Origin: Rhizobium johnstonii 3841
Lineage (GTDB): Bacteria; Pseudomonadota; Alphaproteobacteria; Rhizobiales; Rhizobiaceae
Direction: 5' to 3'
DNA length: 64,000 nt
Assembly (NCBI RefSeq): GCF_000009265.1
Contig: NC_008380.1
Location: 3,663,501-3,727,500 of the forward strand
Below the pieces are notes generated by a model. That model ran no database searches. It had not been told where the DNA came from and worked only from the letters and a program-made list of their open reading frames with translations. This document shows, in pieces, positions 9,290 through 18,778 of the stretch; the first letter of the stretch is position 1, and each line of letters begins with the position of its first letter. A program made the translations under genes and the position numbers.

Positions 9290-12099
9290 ACGCCCTTCCC
9301 TTCGCTTTCGCCTATCCCGCCATTCTCGGCGCGCTCGTCGCCTTGCCCGTCATCTGGTGGCTGCTGCGGCTGACGCCGCCACGCCCGAAGACCGAAGTCT
9401 TTCCGCCGCTGAAAATCCTCGCCTCGGTGCTGAAGCGCGAGGAGACGCCGGCGCAAAGCCCTTGGTGGCTGACGCTGCTGCGCATGCTGCTCGCTGCCGC
9501 CATCATCCTCGCGATCGCCGATCCGGTTTTCAATCCACGCACCAGTTCGCTCGCATCAGGTGGCCCGCTCGTGCTCTTCGTCGACAATAGCTGGGCAGCG
9601 GCACCCGACTGGGAGCGCCGCATCCAGACCGCCGACGCGTTGATAGACGACGCCGAATCCGCCGGCACACCCGTGTCGATCGCCTTCACTGCCGATCCGA
9701 CCAACGACGCCGTGCCCGGCACCGCCGCTGCCGCCCGCGACAAGCTGCGCGCCGCCGAGCCGCGACCGCTGGTGCCGGACCGCGAACGCGCCTTCCAGGC
9801 GCTGCGCGCCGCCCTGAACGGCATCAAGCCCGGCACCCTCGCCTTCCTGACCGACGGCACCGCCGCCAGGCCCGACGACGCGACGGTGCGCAGGCTCGCC
9901 GAACTTCAGCCCGCCGATCTGCGCCTGATCGAGGGCGATGCCGCGCGGACGGTCGCGATCACGGCGGCCAACAATGCGGCGGATGCCATGACCGTCAAGG
10001 TTACGCGGCTCAACAGTTCACAGGCAGCATCGGTAGCGCTGAACGCCGTCGATACCCAGGGCCGCTCGATCGCCAATGGCAGGGCGGATTTCCGCCCCGG
10101 CCAGAGCGTCGCGACCAGTTCGATCACCGCCCCCTTCGAGATGCGCAACGATTTCGCGCGCGTCAGCGTCGACAACGGCGCGACGGCAGGCGCCGTCCAC
10201 CTTCTCGACGACGCATTCAAGCGCCGCCGCGTCGTCTTGCTGTCAGGCGAAGGAGGGGACGAGTTCCAGCCGCTGCTCTCGCCGCTCTATTATATCCAGC
10301 GGGCGCTGCAACCCTATGCGGATCTGATCCAACCTGCCGATTCCGATCTTTCGGTCGCAATACCAAAACTTCTCACCAGCAATCCCTCCATCGTCATCAT
10401 GGCCGATATCGGCCGGCTGCCGGAGGAGACCTACGAGCCTTTAACGCGCTGGATATCGAATGGCGGCATGCTCCTGCGTTTTGCCGGCCCGCGCATGGCG
10501 GCAGCCCCTGCGGACGATCCGCTGATCCCTGTCATCCTGCGTCAGGGAGAACGGGCGCTGGGCGGTACCTTGTCCTGGAGCGAGCCGCAATCGCTTGCCG
10601 AATTTCCGAGTTTCGGACCTTTCGCCGGCATAGCGCGTCCCTCCGATGTCGTCGTCAAGCGGCAGGTGCTTGCCGAACCGACACCCGATCTTGCCGAACG
10701 CACCTGGGCAAGCCTGGCTGACGGAACGCCGCTCGTGACGATGAAGCAGCTCGCATCCGGCCAGATCGTCCTGTTTCACGTCACGGCGGAAGCAACCTGG
10801 TCCGATCTGCCGATCTCCGGCACTTTCGTCGACATGCTGCGCCACCTCCTGCAGATATCGCGCTCGGGCGGCGTGACATCGGAGGCGCGCGGCAATGCGC
10901 GTGTTTCGGAAACCCTGCCGCCATTCCGCATGCTGACGGCCAAGGGCACGCTCGTCTCCGAGACAGGATCGGCGCGGCCGCTCATTCCACAAGCCGGCGT
11001 CGAACCGACGGCGAATTTCGACAACCCTCCCGGGCTCTACGGTTCGGAGGATGGTTTCACCTCCCTGAACGTGCTCCCCGAGAACGCCGAACTGAAGCCG
11101 ATCGACACAACAGGGACCAATGCCGTGCGCGAAGGCCTGATCGGCGGCGAAAGCTGGTCGGCAAAACCCGCACTCTTTCTCGCAGCCTTCCTGCTGCTCT
11201 TGGCCGATAGCCTGATCGTCCTCTTCATGAATGGCGCATTCTCGCGATTGCGCCCGGCTGTCCGCACCGCCGCGATGATCGCGGTCGCCGTCTGCGCCGG
11301 CTTTCTCATCCAACCCGGCACGCTTCACGCTGACGACTCCCAACCCGGCGACGACCTCATCCTGCAAAGACTTGATAACACCCACCTCGCCTATGTCGTC
11401 ACCGGCGAACAGGACGTGGACAATATATCCGAGCGCGGTCTCGAGGGACTGACCCAGTTCCTGACTTTTCGCACGACGCTGGAGCCGGCGCCGCCCGTCG
11501 GCATCGACCTCACTAAAGACGAGCTCTCCTTTTATCCGATCATCTACTGGCCGGTTTCGGCAACGGCGCCGATGCCATCGTCGGCAGCGATCAGCCGTAT
11601 CGATGCCTATATGCGCAATGGCGGCACCGTGCTTTTCGATACGCGCGATCAGATCAGCGCATTGGACAATGGCGGCAATGTCAGCGCCAACGGTGAGAGG
11701 CTGCAGGCAATCCTCGCCAATCTCGACATTCCGGCGCTCGAGCCGGTACCGTCAGATCACGTGCTGACGAAATCCTTCTATCTGCTGTCGAGCTTTCCCG
11801 GTCGTTATGCCGGCAGCCCTCTCTGGATCGAGGCCCGGCAAGGCGGTCAGGGGCCGAGCGAAAAGTCGGCGGCGACGGCCGACGGCGTTTCGCCGATCCT
11901 GATCACCGGCAATGATTTCGCCGGCGCCTGGGCGATCGACGAGAACGGCGTACCGATACTGCCGACCGTGCCGTCGGATGAAACGCAGCGCGAATATGCC
12001 TACCGTTCCGGCGTCAACATTATGATGTACATGCTGACCGGCAACTACAAGACCGACCAGGTCCATGTTCCCGACCTCCTCGAACGGTTAGGACAATGA
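9286..12099 (+). CDS. Large membrane protein with BatA-type N-terminus and DUF4159
   Basis: This 937-residue protein begins with an aerotolerance regulator (BatA) N-terminal region. Membrane helices lie at about residues 5-25 and 57-77, separated by an RLTPPRPKTEVFPPLKIL loop. A VWA-like domain follows, with VLFVDNSWAAAPDW replacing the usual DxSxS metal site. Another pair of membrane helices lies near residues 620-685. The C-terminal 240 residues match DUF4159, a glutamine-amidotransferase-like fold (RIDAYMRNGGTVLFDTRDQ). The third gene of the moxR operon, it overlaps the preceding gene by 4 bp. The precise function is unknown. Confidence 0.85.
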   Translation: MNALPFAFAYPAILGALVALPVIWWLLRLTPPRPKTEVFPPLKILASVLKREETPAQSPWWLTLLRMLLAAAIILAIADPVFNPRTSSLASGGPLVLFVDNSWAAAPDWERRIQTADALIDDAESAGTPVSIAFTADPTNDAVPGTAAAARDKLRAAEPRPLVPDRERAFQALRAALNGIKPGTLAFLTDGTAARPDDATVRRLAELQPADLRLIEGDAARTVAITAANNAADAMTVKVTRLNSSQAASVALNAVDTQGRSIANGRADFRPGQSVATSSITAPFEMRNDFARVSVDNGATAGAVHLLDDAFKRRRVVLLSGEGGDEFQPLLSPLYYIQRALQPYADLIQPADSDLSVAIPKLLTSNPSIVIMADIGRLPEETYEPLTRWISNGGMLLRFAGPRMAAAPADDPLIPVILRQGERALGGTLSWSEPQSLAEFPSFGPFAGIARPSDVVVKRQVLAEPTPDLAERTWASLADGTPLVTMKQLASGQIVLFHVTAEATWSDLPISGTFVDMLRHLLQISRSGGVTSEARGNARVSETLPPFRMLTAKGTLVSETGSARPLIPQAGVEPTANFDNPPGLYGSEDGFTSLNVLPENAELKPIDTTGTNAVREGLIGGESWSAKPALFLAAFLLLLADSLIVLFMNGAFSRLRPAVRTAAMIAVAVCAGFLIQPGTLHADDSQPGDDLILQRLDNTHLAYVVTGEQDVDNISERGLEGLTQFLTFRTTLEPAPPVGIDLTKDELSFYPIIYWPVSATAPMPSSAAISRIDAYMRNGGTVLFDTRDQISALDNGGNVSANGERLQAILANLDIPALEPVPSDHVLTKSFYLLSSFPGRYAGSPLWIEARQGGQGPSEKSAATADGVSPILITGNDFAGAWAIDENGVPILPTVPSDETQREYAYRSGVNIMMYMLTGNYKTDQVHVPDLLERLGQ

Positions 12100-12100
12100 G

Positions 12101-14170
12101 ATGACGTTCGACTTTTCGCCCTTCCTGCCCTGGTCGATTCTGGCTGCATTGGCTGTCGTCAGTGCCATCGTCGCCGCCTTCGCGATCTGGCGCGGCATTC
12201 GCGGCGCCTGGATCAGAACGCTGGCAGCACTCGCCATGCTGACCGCGCTTGCCAATCCTGTGCTGCTGCAGGAAGATCGGGATCAGTTGTCGACGATCGT
12301 TCCCGTTCTTGTCGATCGAAGCCAGAGCCAGCAGACGCCCGATCGCGTCAAGATGACCGACGATGCGCTTGCAACCTTGAAGGGGCAGCTCGCGCGTTTC
12401 CCCCAGATAGAGCCCCGCTTCGTCGATGTCGAAGGAGACGTCAATTCCGACGTGCCGTCCACGCGTCTGTTCGACGCGCTGTCGGCCAACATTGCCGATG
12501 TCCCGCCCGCCCGTATCGGCGGCGCCATCATGCTGACCGACGGTGAAGTCCATGATGTTCCGGGCGCCAATCAGGCGCTCGGTTTCGACGCGCCGATCCA
12601 TGGCCTCGTAACCGGCAAGGCCAACGAATTCGATCGCCGCATCGAAGTCATCAAGGGACCACGTTTCGGCATCGTCAACGAAGAGCAGCAGGTGATCTTG
12701 CGCGTCTTCGACGACGGCCCGAGCCCCGGCGGCACGGCCGATGTCACGGTGAAGCTGAATGGTGACGAGATCGCCACCCTGCAGGCGACACCCGGGCAGG
12801 ATACGCCGTTCTCCTTCAAGGTGCCGGGTGGCGGCAGCAATGTGCTCGAATTCTCGGTCGCAGCACTTCCCGGCGAAGTCACCACCGCCAACAACCGCGC
12901 CGTCCATGTCATCGACGGCATCCGCCAGAATCTCCGCGTCCTGCTCGTCTCCGGCGAGCCGCATGCCGGCGAGCGCGCCTGGCGCAACCTGCTGAAATCC
13001 GATGCCTCGGTCGATCTCGTCCACTTCACCATCCTGCGTCCGCCGGAAAAGCAGGACGGCACGCCGATCAACGAGCTGTCGCTGATCGCCTTCCCGACGC
13101 GCGAGCTCTTCGTCGACAAGATCAAGGATTTCGACCTGATCATCTTCGATCGCTACCAGCACCGCGGCGTGCTGCCGCTGCTCTATTACGATTACATCGC
13201 CCAATATGTCGACAACGGCGGCGCGCTGCTGATCGCCGCCGGTCCAGAGCATGCCGGCCCCGATTCCATTGCGCTGACGCCGCTTTCCTCGGTCCTGCCC
13301 GCAACGCCCACCGGAGAGATGATCGAGAAGGCCTTTTATCCCCGCCTCTCCGAGGAAGGCCGCAAACATCCGGTCACGCGCGGCCTGGACGGTTCGGGCG
13401 AGGACCCGCCGCATTGGGGCCGCTGGTTCCGCAGCGTCGATGTCGACCGGCCGCAGGGCGAGACGATCATGCTCGGCGCCGACAACCACCCGCTGCTGGT
13501 GCTGAACCGCGCCGGTCAGGGCCGCGTCGCCATGCTGCTTTCCGATCAGGGCTGGCTCTGGGCGCGCGGCTTCGAAGGCGGCGGTCCGAACGTTTCGCTC
13601 TATCGCCGTATCGCCCATTGGCTGATGAAGGAGCCGGCGCTCGAGGAAGAAGCGCTGACGGCGCGCGCCTCCGGCCGGACCCTTGAAGTCACCCGCCAGA
13701 CGATCGGCGACAATCCCGGCAATGCCACCGTGCGTTATCCCTCCGGCAAGACCGAAACGCTGCCGCTCACGCAGTCCGAACCGGGGCTCTACAAGGCCGA
13801 GAAGAGGATGGACGAAATCGGCCTCTTCGAAGTCCGCAACGGCAGGCTGTCGACGCTTGTCCATATCGGCGCCGTCGACGCACCGGAATTCAAGGCGATG
13901 ATCTCGACGACCGATGTGCTGCAGCCGGTCGCCGATAGAAGCAAGGGTCTCGTCGTCCGCGTCTCCAATGCAAATGGCGCGATCTCCGTGCCGCCGATCC
14001 TGCCGGTGCGCGGCCAGGTCCGCGTCTCCGACAACGATCGCATGATGATCCGCATGACCAACGAGACGGTCTTGAAGGGCATCAACACGCTGCCGCTCTT
14101 TGCCGGTTTCGCCGGCGTCGGCATCCTGCTGCTCGCCTTCGGCGCCATGTGGTGGCGCGAAGGGCGCTAA
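12101..14170 (+). CDS. Membrane protein of the MoxR/DUF58/DUF4159 operon
   Basis: A 689-residue protein with two N-terminal membrane helices (about 9-27 and 35-53) and one at the C-terminus (about 662-682). In between is a large presumably periplasmic region that opens as a VWA-like fold (VPVLVDRSQSQQTPDR). It continues with a glutamine-amidotransferase-like fold around residues 265-510 (YDYIAQYVDNGGALLIAAGPEH). It starts 1 bp after the DUF4159 gene ends. Homologues nearly always follow moxR-DUF58-DUF4159 genes in alphaproteobacteria; the role is unproven. Confidence 0.82.
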   Translation: MTFDFSPFLPWSILAALAVVSAIVAAFAIWRGIRGAWIRTLAALAMLTALANPVLLQEDRDQLSTIVPVLVDRSQSQQTPDRVKMTDDALATLKGQLARFPQIEPRFVDVEGDVNSDVPSTRLFDALSANIADVPPARIGGAIMLTDGEVHDVPGANQALGFDAPIHGLVTGKANEFDRRIEVIKGPRFGIVNEEQQVILRVFDDGPSPGGTADVTVKLNGDEIATLQATPGQDTPFSFKVPGGGSNVLEFSVAALPGEVTTANNRAVHVIDGIRQNLRVLLVSGEPHAGERAWRNLLKSDASVDLVHFTILRPPEKQDGTPINELSLIAFPTRELFVDKIKDFDLIIFDRYQHRGVLPLLYYDYIAQYVDNGGALLIAAGPEHAGPDSIALTPLSSVLPATPTGEMIEKAFYPRLSEEGRKHPVTRGLDGSGEDPPHWGRWFRSVDVDRPQGETIMLGADNHPLLVLNRAGQGRVAMLLSDQGWLWARGFEGGGPNVSLYRRIAHWLMKEPALEEEALTARASGRTLEVTRQTIGDNPGNATVRYPSGKTETLPLTQSEPGLYKAEKRMDEIGLFEVRNGRLSTLVHIGAVDAPEFKAMISTTDVLQPVADRSKGLVVRVSNANGAISVPPILPVRGQVRVSDNDRMMIRMTNETVLKGINTLPLFAGFAGVGILLLAFGAMWWREGR

Positions 14171-14174
14171 TCTC

Positions 14175-14591
14175 ATGCCGGAATTCGAGCTCACCGCCTC
14201 GCCCTCGCCGGAGGAACTGGCAGTGATCACCGATGCGCTCTCGGCCTTCAACAACGCCGATGTCGGCCCATCGGATCGCCGGCCGCTTGCGGTCCTCATC
14301 CGCGATACCGACGGCAAGGTGACGGGCGGTCTTTCAGGCTTCACCGCCTGGGGCTGGCTGTTCACCCAGATGCTCTATATTCCCGATACCCTGCGCGGCA
14401 CCGGTATATCAGGCAATATCCTCGCAAAGGCGGAAGAAGAGGCGAAAGCCCGGGGTTGCCGCGGTGCCTGGATCGATACCTTCAACCCGCAGGCGCTGCG
14501 CGCCTATCTCAGTCAGGGCTATGAAGTCTTCGGCGAGCTTGAGGATTTCCCGGAAGGCCGCACGCGGAGCTTTCTCAGAAAGAATCTCTGA
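14175..14591 (+). CDS. GNAT family N-acetyltransferase (138 aa)
   Basis: A compact GNAT acetyltransferase. The acetyl-CoA binding region is LYIPDTLRGTGISGNILAKAE (about 66-86; the R-G-x-G-I-S loop). A GAWIDTFNPQALRAYLSQGYEVFGEL stretch completes the fold. The substrate is unknown. The ATG lies 4 bp after the stop of the moxR-operon membrane protein, so it may be cotranscribed, though the function looks unrelated. It converges with the next gene with no intergenic space. Confidence 0.85.
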   Translation: MPEFELTASPSPEELAVITDALSAFNNADVGPSDRRPLAVLIRDTDGKVTGGLSGFTAWGWLFTQMLYIPDTLRGTGISGNILAKAEEEAKARGCRGAWIDTFNPQALRAYLSQGYEVFGELEDFPEGRTRSFLRKNL

Positions 14592-15092
14592 TTATCCGTG
14601 CCAGTGGATTGTGCCCTTCAGCCGCTCATGCACGCCCTCGGCGATCGGAACGACGAGCACGCGGCCGGGGTCGACCGGGCCTGGAAAGGAAAGCGCGTTG
14701 TAGGCGACCTTCTCGAAGCCGAGCGGGCCGTAATAGGGCGGGTCGCCGACGAGGATGACTGCTTCCGAGCCCTTGCGTCTTGCCGCTTCAACCGCAATCC
14801 GCACCAGTTCCCGGCCGATGCCCTTGTTCTTATGGGAGGGGCGAACGGCGAGCGGGCCGAGCAGATGACCCTTCACCGTGCCGGCCAGCACCGGCGTCAT
14901 GCGCACGGAAGCGATCGTCTCACCATTATCGGTGCAGATGAAGGAAAGCGACAGATCATGCGGCCCCTGCTCACGGATGCGCGCGGCAGCGCGCGTGAAA
15001 CGGCCGGGACCGAAGGCTTCTTCGTTGATGTGTTCGATGGCGGCGTCATGAGACGCGTCTTCAGTGAGGTAGACGAGATCGTGCTTGTACAT
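14592..15092 (-). CDS. GNAT family N-acetyltransferase (YhbS-like)
   Basis: A GNAT protein of about 166 residues. It has GPLAVRPSHKNKGIGRELVRIAVE (acetyl-CoA loop around residues 82-105) and VILVGDPPYYGPLGFEKV near 118-135, a pattern typical of the YhbS-like group. The substrate is unknown. The start is uncertain: ATG 15092 gives the common length, but no strong ribosome binding site is visible. An in-frame ATG at 15155 would add 21 residues. Confidence 0.82.
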   Translation of the reverse strand: MYKHDLVYLTEDASHDAAIEHINEEAFGPGRFTRAAARIREQGPHDLSLSFICTDNGETIASVRMTPVLAGTVKGHLLGPLAVRPSHKNKGIGRELVRIAVEAARRKGSEAVILVGDPPYYGPLGFEKVAYNALSFPGPVDPGRVLVVPIAEGVHERLKGTIHWHG

Positions 15093-15416
15093 GATGACAG
15101 AAACCGGATGGACAGATTGATGGGTCTCGAACACGCATTGGGCGTTCGGGAGCATCAGCGTCGTCGCGGGTTTCTGGAAATGAACATCAGGCAGGGGTCC
15201 AAAAATCGTGAAAAGGCCGATAGCAGGAAAAATTTCCGCCGTCCAACGTAAAATGCAAGACCACAGCGCCGCGCATCTTTTCGAGAGCTACAAGGGCCGC
15301 TGCAACACTGAATTATGCGGTGCCCGAACGATGTGACGCACTGTTCAATCTTTGCCGCCTGTAAAGCCCTGCCATCTGCGATATCTTCCCAACACGCAAT
15401 CAAGGGAATGAAGATC

Positions 15417-16403
15417 ATGGGAATGCTAGTGGACGGCGTCTGGCATGACGCCTGGTACGACACGAAGGAGAGCAAGGGCCATTTCAAGCGGCAGCCCTCG
15501 CAGTTCCGCAACTGGGTGACATCTGACGGTGGGGCCGGCCCTTCCGGCAGCGGCGGCTTCAAGGCCGAGGCCGGACGTTACCATCTCTATGTCTCGCTCG
15601 CCTGCCCCTGGGCGCACCGCACGCTGATCTTCCGCAAGCTGAAGAAGCTCGAAGAGCTGATCTCGGTTTCCGTCGTCGATCCGCTAATGCTCGAGAACGG
15701 CTGGGAGTTCAAGGTCGGCGACGGCGCCACCGGCGACCACCTTTTCGGCGCGTCCGCGCTTTGGCAGGTCTATGTCAGGGCCGATCCACACTATTCCGGC
15801 CGCGTCACCGTTCCCGTGCTCTGGGACAAGAAGACCGGTACGATCGTCAACAACGAATCCGCCGAGATCATCCGCATGTTCAACGGTGCCTTCGACGGGC
15901 TGACCGGCTCGACAGCCGATTTCTATCCCGAGGACCTTCGCTCCGAAATCGATGCGCTGAACGCCACCGTCTACGACACCGTCAACAACGGCGTCTACAA
16001 GGCGGGCTTTGCCACCACCCAGGAAGCCTATGCCGAAAACGTCGGCACATTGTTCGAAACACTCGACTTGCTCGATGAACGCCTCGGCAAGGGCCGTTAC
16101 CTCTTCGGCGACCGTCAGACCGAGGCCGACTGGCGCCTGTTCACCACGCTGGTGCGCTTCGACGCCGTCTATGTCGGCCATTTCAAGTGCAACATCCGCC
16201 GCATCGCCGATTACCGCAACCTGCCCGGCTATCTCAGGGACCTCTACCAGACGGCAGGCGTGGCCGAGACGGTAAACCTGCACCACATCAAGCAGCATTA
16301 TTACCGCAGCCACAAGACGATCAATCCGACCGGCATCGTTCCCGTCGGCCCGGCGCTCGATCTCGACAGCCCGCATGGCCGCGCCAGGCTAAATGCCGCC
16401 TGA
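15417..16403 (+). CDS. Glutathionyl-hydroquinone reductase (Xi-class GST)
   Basis: A 328-residue Xi-class glutathione S-transferase of the YqjG/PcpF type, which reduces glutathionyl-hydroquinones. The catalytic motif SLACPWAHRT places the active cysteine at residue 63, the same position I recall for E. coli YqjG. The thioredoxin-like half is followed by a helical half with YGxxx-type features (VYKAGFATTQEAYAENV). The ATG at 15417 has AAGGGA nine bases upstream. It is divergent from the GNAT gene, with about 320 bp between the start codons. Confidence 0.9.
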   Translation: MGMLVDGVWHDAWYDTKESKGHFKRQPSQFRNWVTSDGGAGPSGSGGFKAEAGRYHLYVSLACPWAHRTLIFRKLKKLEELISVSVVDPLMLENGWEFKVGDGATGDHLFGASALWQVYVRADPHYSGRVTVPVLWDKKTGTIVNNESAEIIRMFNGAFDGLTGSTADFYPEDLRSEIDALNATVYDTVNNGVYKAGFATTQEAYAENVGTLFETLDLLDERLGKGRYLFGDRQTEADWRLFTTLVRFDAVYVGHFKCNIRRIADYRNLPGYLRDLYQTAGVAETVNLHHIKQHYYRSHKTINPTGIVPVGPALDLDSPHGRARLNAA

Positions 16404-16409
16404 TATTTC

Positions 16410-16889
16410 TTACCAGCGGTGATCGGGCTCCTGCTCGCCGCGAAGCTCTGCGAGACGACGGTGTGTCGCCTTGGTCGTGCCCTCGGGCAAGTTGTCGAGG
16501 GAAAAGAAGCCGCTGTCGGATATCTCCCAGTCCGGCGGCCGCGGCGCCGTCTGCTCGACGGTCGCGCGGTAGAAGACGACATGGTCGCGCCGCGTGGTCG
16601 TGGTATTGAAGTAGACTTGGATCAACTGCGGCTTGCCGATGATCCTGAGGTTGCCCTCCTCGCGCAATTCCTTGACAAGCGCTTCCTCGACCGTCTCGTT
16701 GCGCTCCAGGCCGCCACCCGGCATATGCCAGCCGCCGACATAGCTGTGGCGCACGAGAAAGATGCGTCCGTCTGCATCGAAACAGGCGGCACGCACGCCC
16801 ATGGTCATGCTGCGGACGAAACTGAAATAGACATGCAGCAGGCGCAACGCCAGCCTCATGTAGAGGGGCCGGTTCTCTTTATCCACCAT
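16410..16889 (-). CDS. Nudix hydrolase with slightly degenerate Nudix box
   Basis: A 159-residue Nudix protein. The box reads G-GLERN-E-TVEEALV-KELREEGNL (about 69-92). The canonical RE is KE, and the terminal XGU becomes GNL. The core metal ligands (E..EE) are present, so it may still be active. The substrate is unknown. It converges with the glutathionyl-hydroquinone reductase gene, with 6 bp between stops, and is divergent from the metallophosphoesterase gene. Confidence 0.85.
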   Translation of the reverse strand: MVDKENRPLYMRLALRLLHVYFSFVRSMTMGVRAACFDADGRIFLVRHSYVGGWHMPGGGLERNETVEEALVKELREEGNLRIIGKPQLIQVYFNTTTTRRDHVVFYRATVEQTAPRPPDWEISDSGFFSLDNLPEGTTKATHRRLAELRGEQEPDHRW

Positions 16890-16947
16890 CGCTCCGTTTC
16901 AGCTCTTCATCGCGCCCGATGTGTTTGATTTGTCAATAAGCTGGTCT

Positions 16948-17868
16948 ATGTCTCGTAACATGTTCAAGCTCGCGCATATCTCCGACGTCCACCTCGGGCC
17001 GTTGCCCAGTCTTTCCATTCAGGAGCTGTTTTCAAAACGCATAACCGGCTTTGTGAACTGGCATCGAAATCGACGCAAGCATCTTTTCGGCAGCACATTG
17101 GATCTGCTGCTCGACGACATCCGCGCCCATCAGGCCGATCACGTGGCCGTCACCGGCGACCTCGTCAATCTGGCGAGCGGCATTGAAATTCGCGCCGCCG
17201 CCGCCTGGCTGCGCGCGCTCGGCGATCCCGCGGACACGTCGGTCGTTCCCGGCAATCACGATGCCTATGTGCCCGGCTCCTACGAGAAGTCGATGCGCGC
17301 CTGGTACGATTATGTCCGCGGCGATCTCGCTCCGCCGCAATGGCCGGAGAACCGCCATATATTTCCCTACCTGCGCGTTCGCGGCAAAGTCGCGATTGTC
17401 GGCTGTTCGACGGCGGTCGCCACCCCTCCTTTCGCCGCCTCTGGCTTTTTCGGCGCACGACAGGCCCGCGATACCGTCAACATACTGCGTGCGGCTGGCG
17501 AAGCCGGTCTCTTCCGCGTCGTCATGATCCATCACCCGCCGATCCGCGGCGCCACGGCCTTCTACAAACGGATGATCGGCATCCGCCGCTTCGCCGCCGT
17601 GATTTCGACGGGCGGTGCCGAACTCGTGCTGCACGGCCATACGCACCTGAACACGCTTCATTGGCTGCGCGGCCAGATGCAGCCGGTGCCGGTCGTCGGC
17701 ATTGCCTCTGCCTCGCAGGGACCGGGCAGCATCAAGCCGCCCGCCGCCTACAACCTCTTCTCCATCGATGGCTCTCCCGGCGCCTGGGAGCTCAGGGGCG
17801 AGCGCTTCAGCCTCAACAGGGCCGGCGACGCGGTGATGCCGGAAAGCGCCGATATTTTCGCGCCTTAG
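16948..17868 (+). CDS. Calcineurin-like metallophosphoesterase
   Basis: A 306-residue cytosolic phosphoesterase with all the family metal motifs: SDVHLG (D13, H15), GDLVN, GNHD, IHHPP and HGHTHLN (in that order, about 11-17, 71-75, 108-111, 200-204, 236-242). These bind two metals in cyclic-nucleotide or phosphodiester hydrolases of this family. The substrate cannot be told from sequence. ATG 16948 is chosen. ATG 16960 is an alternative start that would keep every motif. Confidence 0.88.
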   Translation: MSRNMFKLAHISDVHLGPLPSLSIQELFSKRITGFVNWHRNRRKHLFGSTLDLLLDDIRAHQADHVAVTGDLVNLASGIEIRAAAAWLRALGDPADTSVVPGNHDAYVPGSYEKSMRAWYDYVRGDLAPPQWPENRHIFPYLRVRGKVAIVGCSTAVATPPFAASGFFGARQARDTVNILRAAGEAGLFRVVMIHHPPIRGATAFYKRMIGIRRFAAVISTGGAELVLHGHTHLNTLHWLRGQMQPVPVVGIASASQGPGSIKPPAAYNLFSIDGSPGAWELRGERFSLNRAGDAVMPESADIFAP

Positions 17869-18027
17869 CGCTGGTTCCTAGCTCTTTTTGTGCAACACTT
17901 GAATCGATCTGCGAGGACATCAGTCCACCGTCGCAACATTTGCCACAGAGGTTGCTTACCCTCTTGGTATTTTTAGTGGTAAGCGTACAATCCGAGCAAC
18001 TGCATTGCCTGAGAACGGAGCGCGCCG

Positions 18028-18588
18028 ATGACTTCTTCTTTCCGCCACCTGTCCAGACTTTCGCTCGCCGCCGGCTTTGCCTTCGGCATCGCCACGGCCG
18101 CTTTCGCGGCCGGCGACAGCAACGATGACACCAATCCGCCGCCGAAGACCCAGACGACCAAGACCTGCACCGGCGGCAAGGTCTGGGACAAGGCCAAGAA
18201 GGAATGTGTCAACCCGAAGAAGAGCAGCTTCAACGACGACGATCTCTATCAGTTCGCCCGCGAATTTGCCTATGCCGGCCAGTATGACAACGCCATCACC
18301 GTGCTCAATCTCGCTCGCAACCAGAACGACCCGCGCGTCCTGAACTATCTCGGCTACGCCAACCGCAAGGCCGGCCGCATGGAGCTCGGCATGTCCTACT
18401 ACCGCAAGGCGTTGCAGGCGGATGAGAATTATATCCTCGCCCGCTCCTATATGGGCATGGCGCTGGTGGAACAGGGAGACATCCAGGGCGCTCGCGTCCA
18501 GCTTGTCGAAATCCGTGATCGCGGCGGCGAAGGCACCTGGGCCTATCGCTCCCTGCTGCAAAGCTTGAACGGCTACAAGACATATTGA
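18028..18588 (+). CDS. Secreted tetratricopeptide-repeat protein
   Basis: A 186-residue protein. It has a clear Sec signal peptide (basic start, hydrophobic LAAGFAFGIATAAFA, cleavage near residue 27). A Thr/Lys-rich linker contains CTGGKVWDKAKKECV with two cysteines. Two to three TPR repeats follow from about residue 70 to 175 (FAYAGQYDNAITVLNLA, YANRKAGRMELGMSYYRKAL). It is probably periplasmic and mediates protein contacts. No partner is encoded next to it, and the ECF sigma gene follows 190 bp downstream. Confidence 0.82.
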   Translation: MTSSFRHLSRLSLAAGFAFGIATAAFAAGDSNDDTNPPPKTQTTKTCTGGKVWDKAKKECVNPKKSSFNDDDLYQFAREFAYAGQYDNAITVLNLARNQNDPRVLNYLGYANRKAGRMELGMSYYRKALQADENYILARSYMGMALVEQGDIQGARVQLVEIRDRGGEGTWAYRSLLQSLNGYKTY

Positions 18589-18778
18589 CGCAAGCTTTGC
18601 AGGCCACAATACGAAAATCCCTTGGGAAAGAGGGATGAAGACGACGACCGGATGCTTGCGAAGTGCAGGAGACTTGTTTCATAAAGCACATGCATCGACG
18701 GCGTCGATAAAGTCGGTTTCGCGCCCGACGGCGAACCCTTCGTCCGCGAAACCATTGTGAATGCTTCTTGGATAGACA

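Noticed and set aside
12020..14365. A 781-codon minus-strand ORF opposite the moxR-operon membrane-protein gene
   Set aside because: It lies antisense to a well-supported coding gene in a GC-rich region, where the opposite frame stays open by codon bias. The protein is rich in Arg, His, Gly and Asp and has no recognisable domain.
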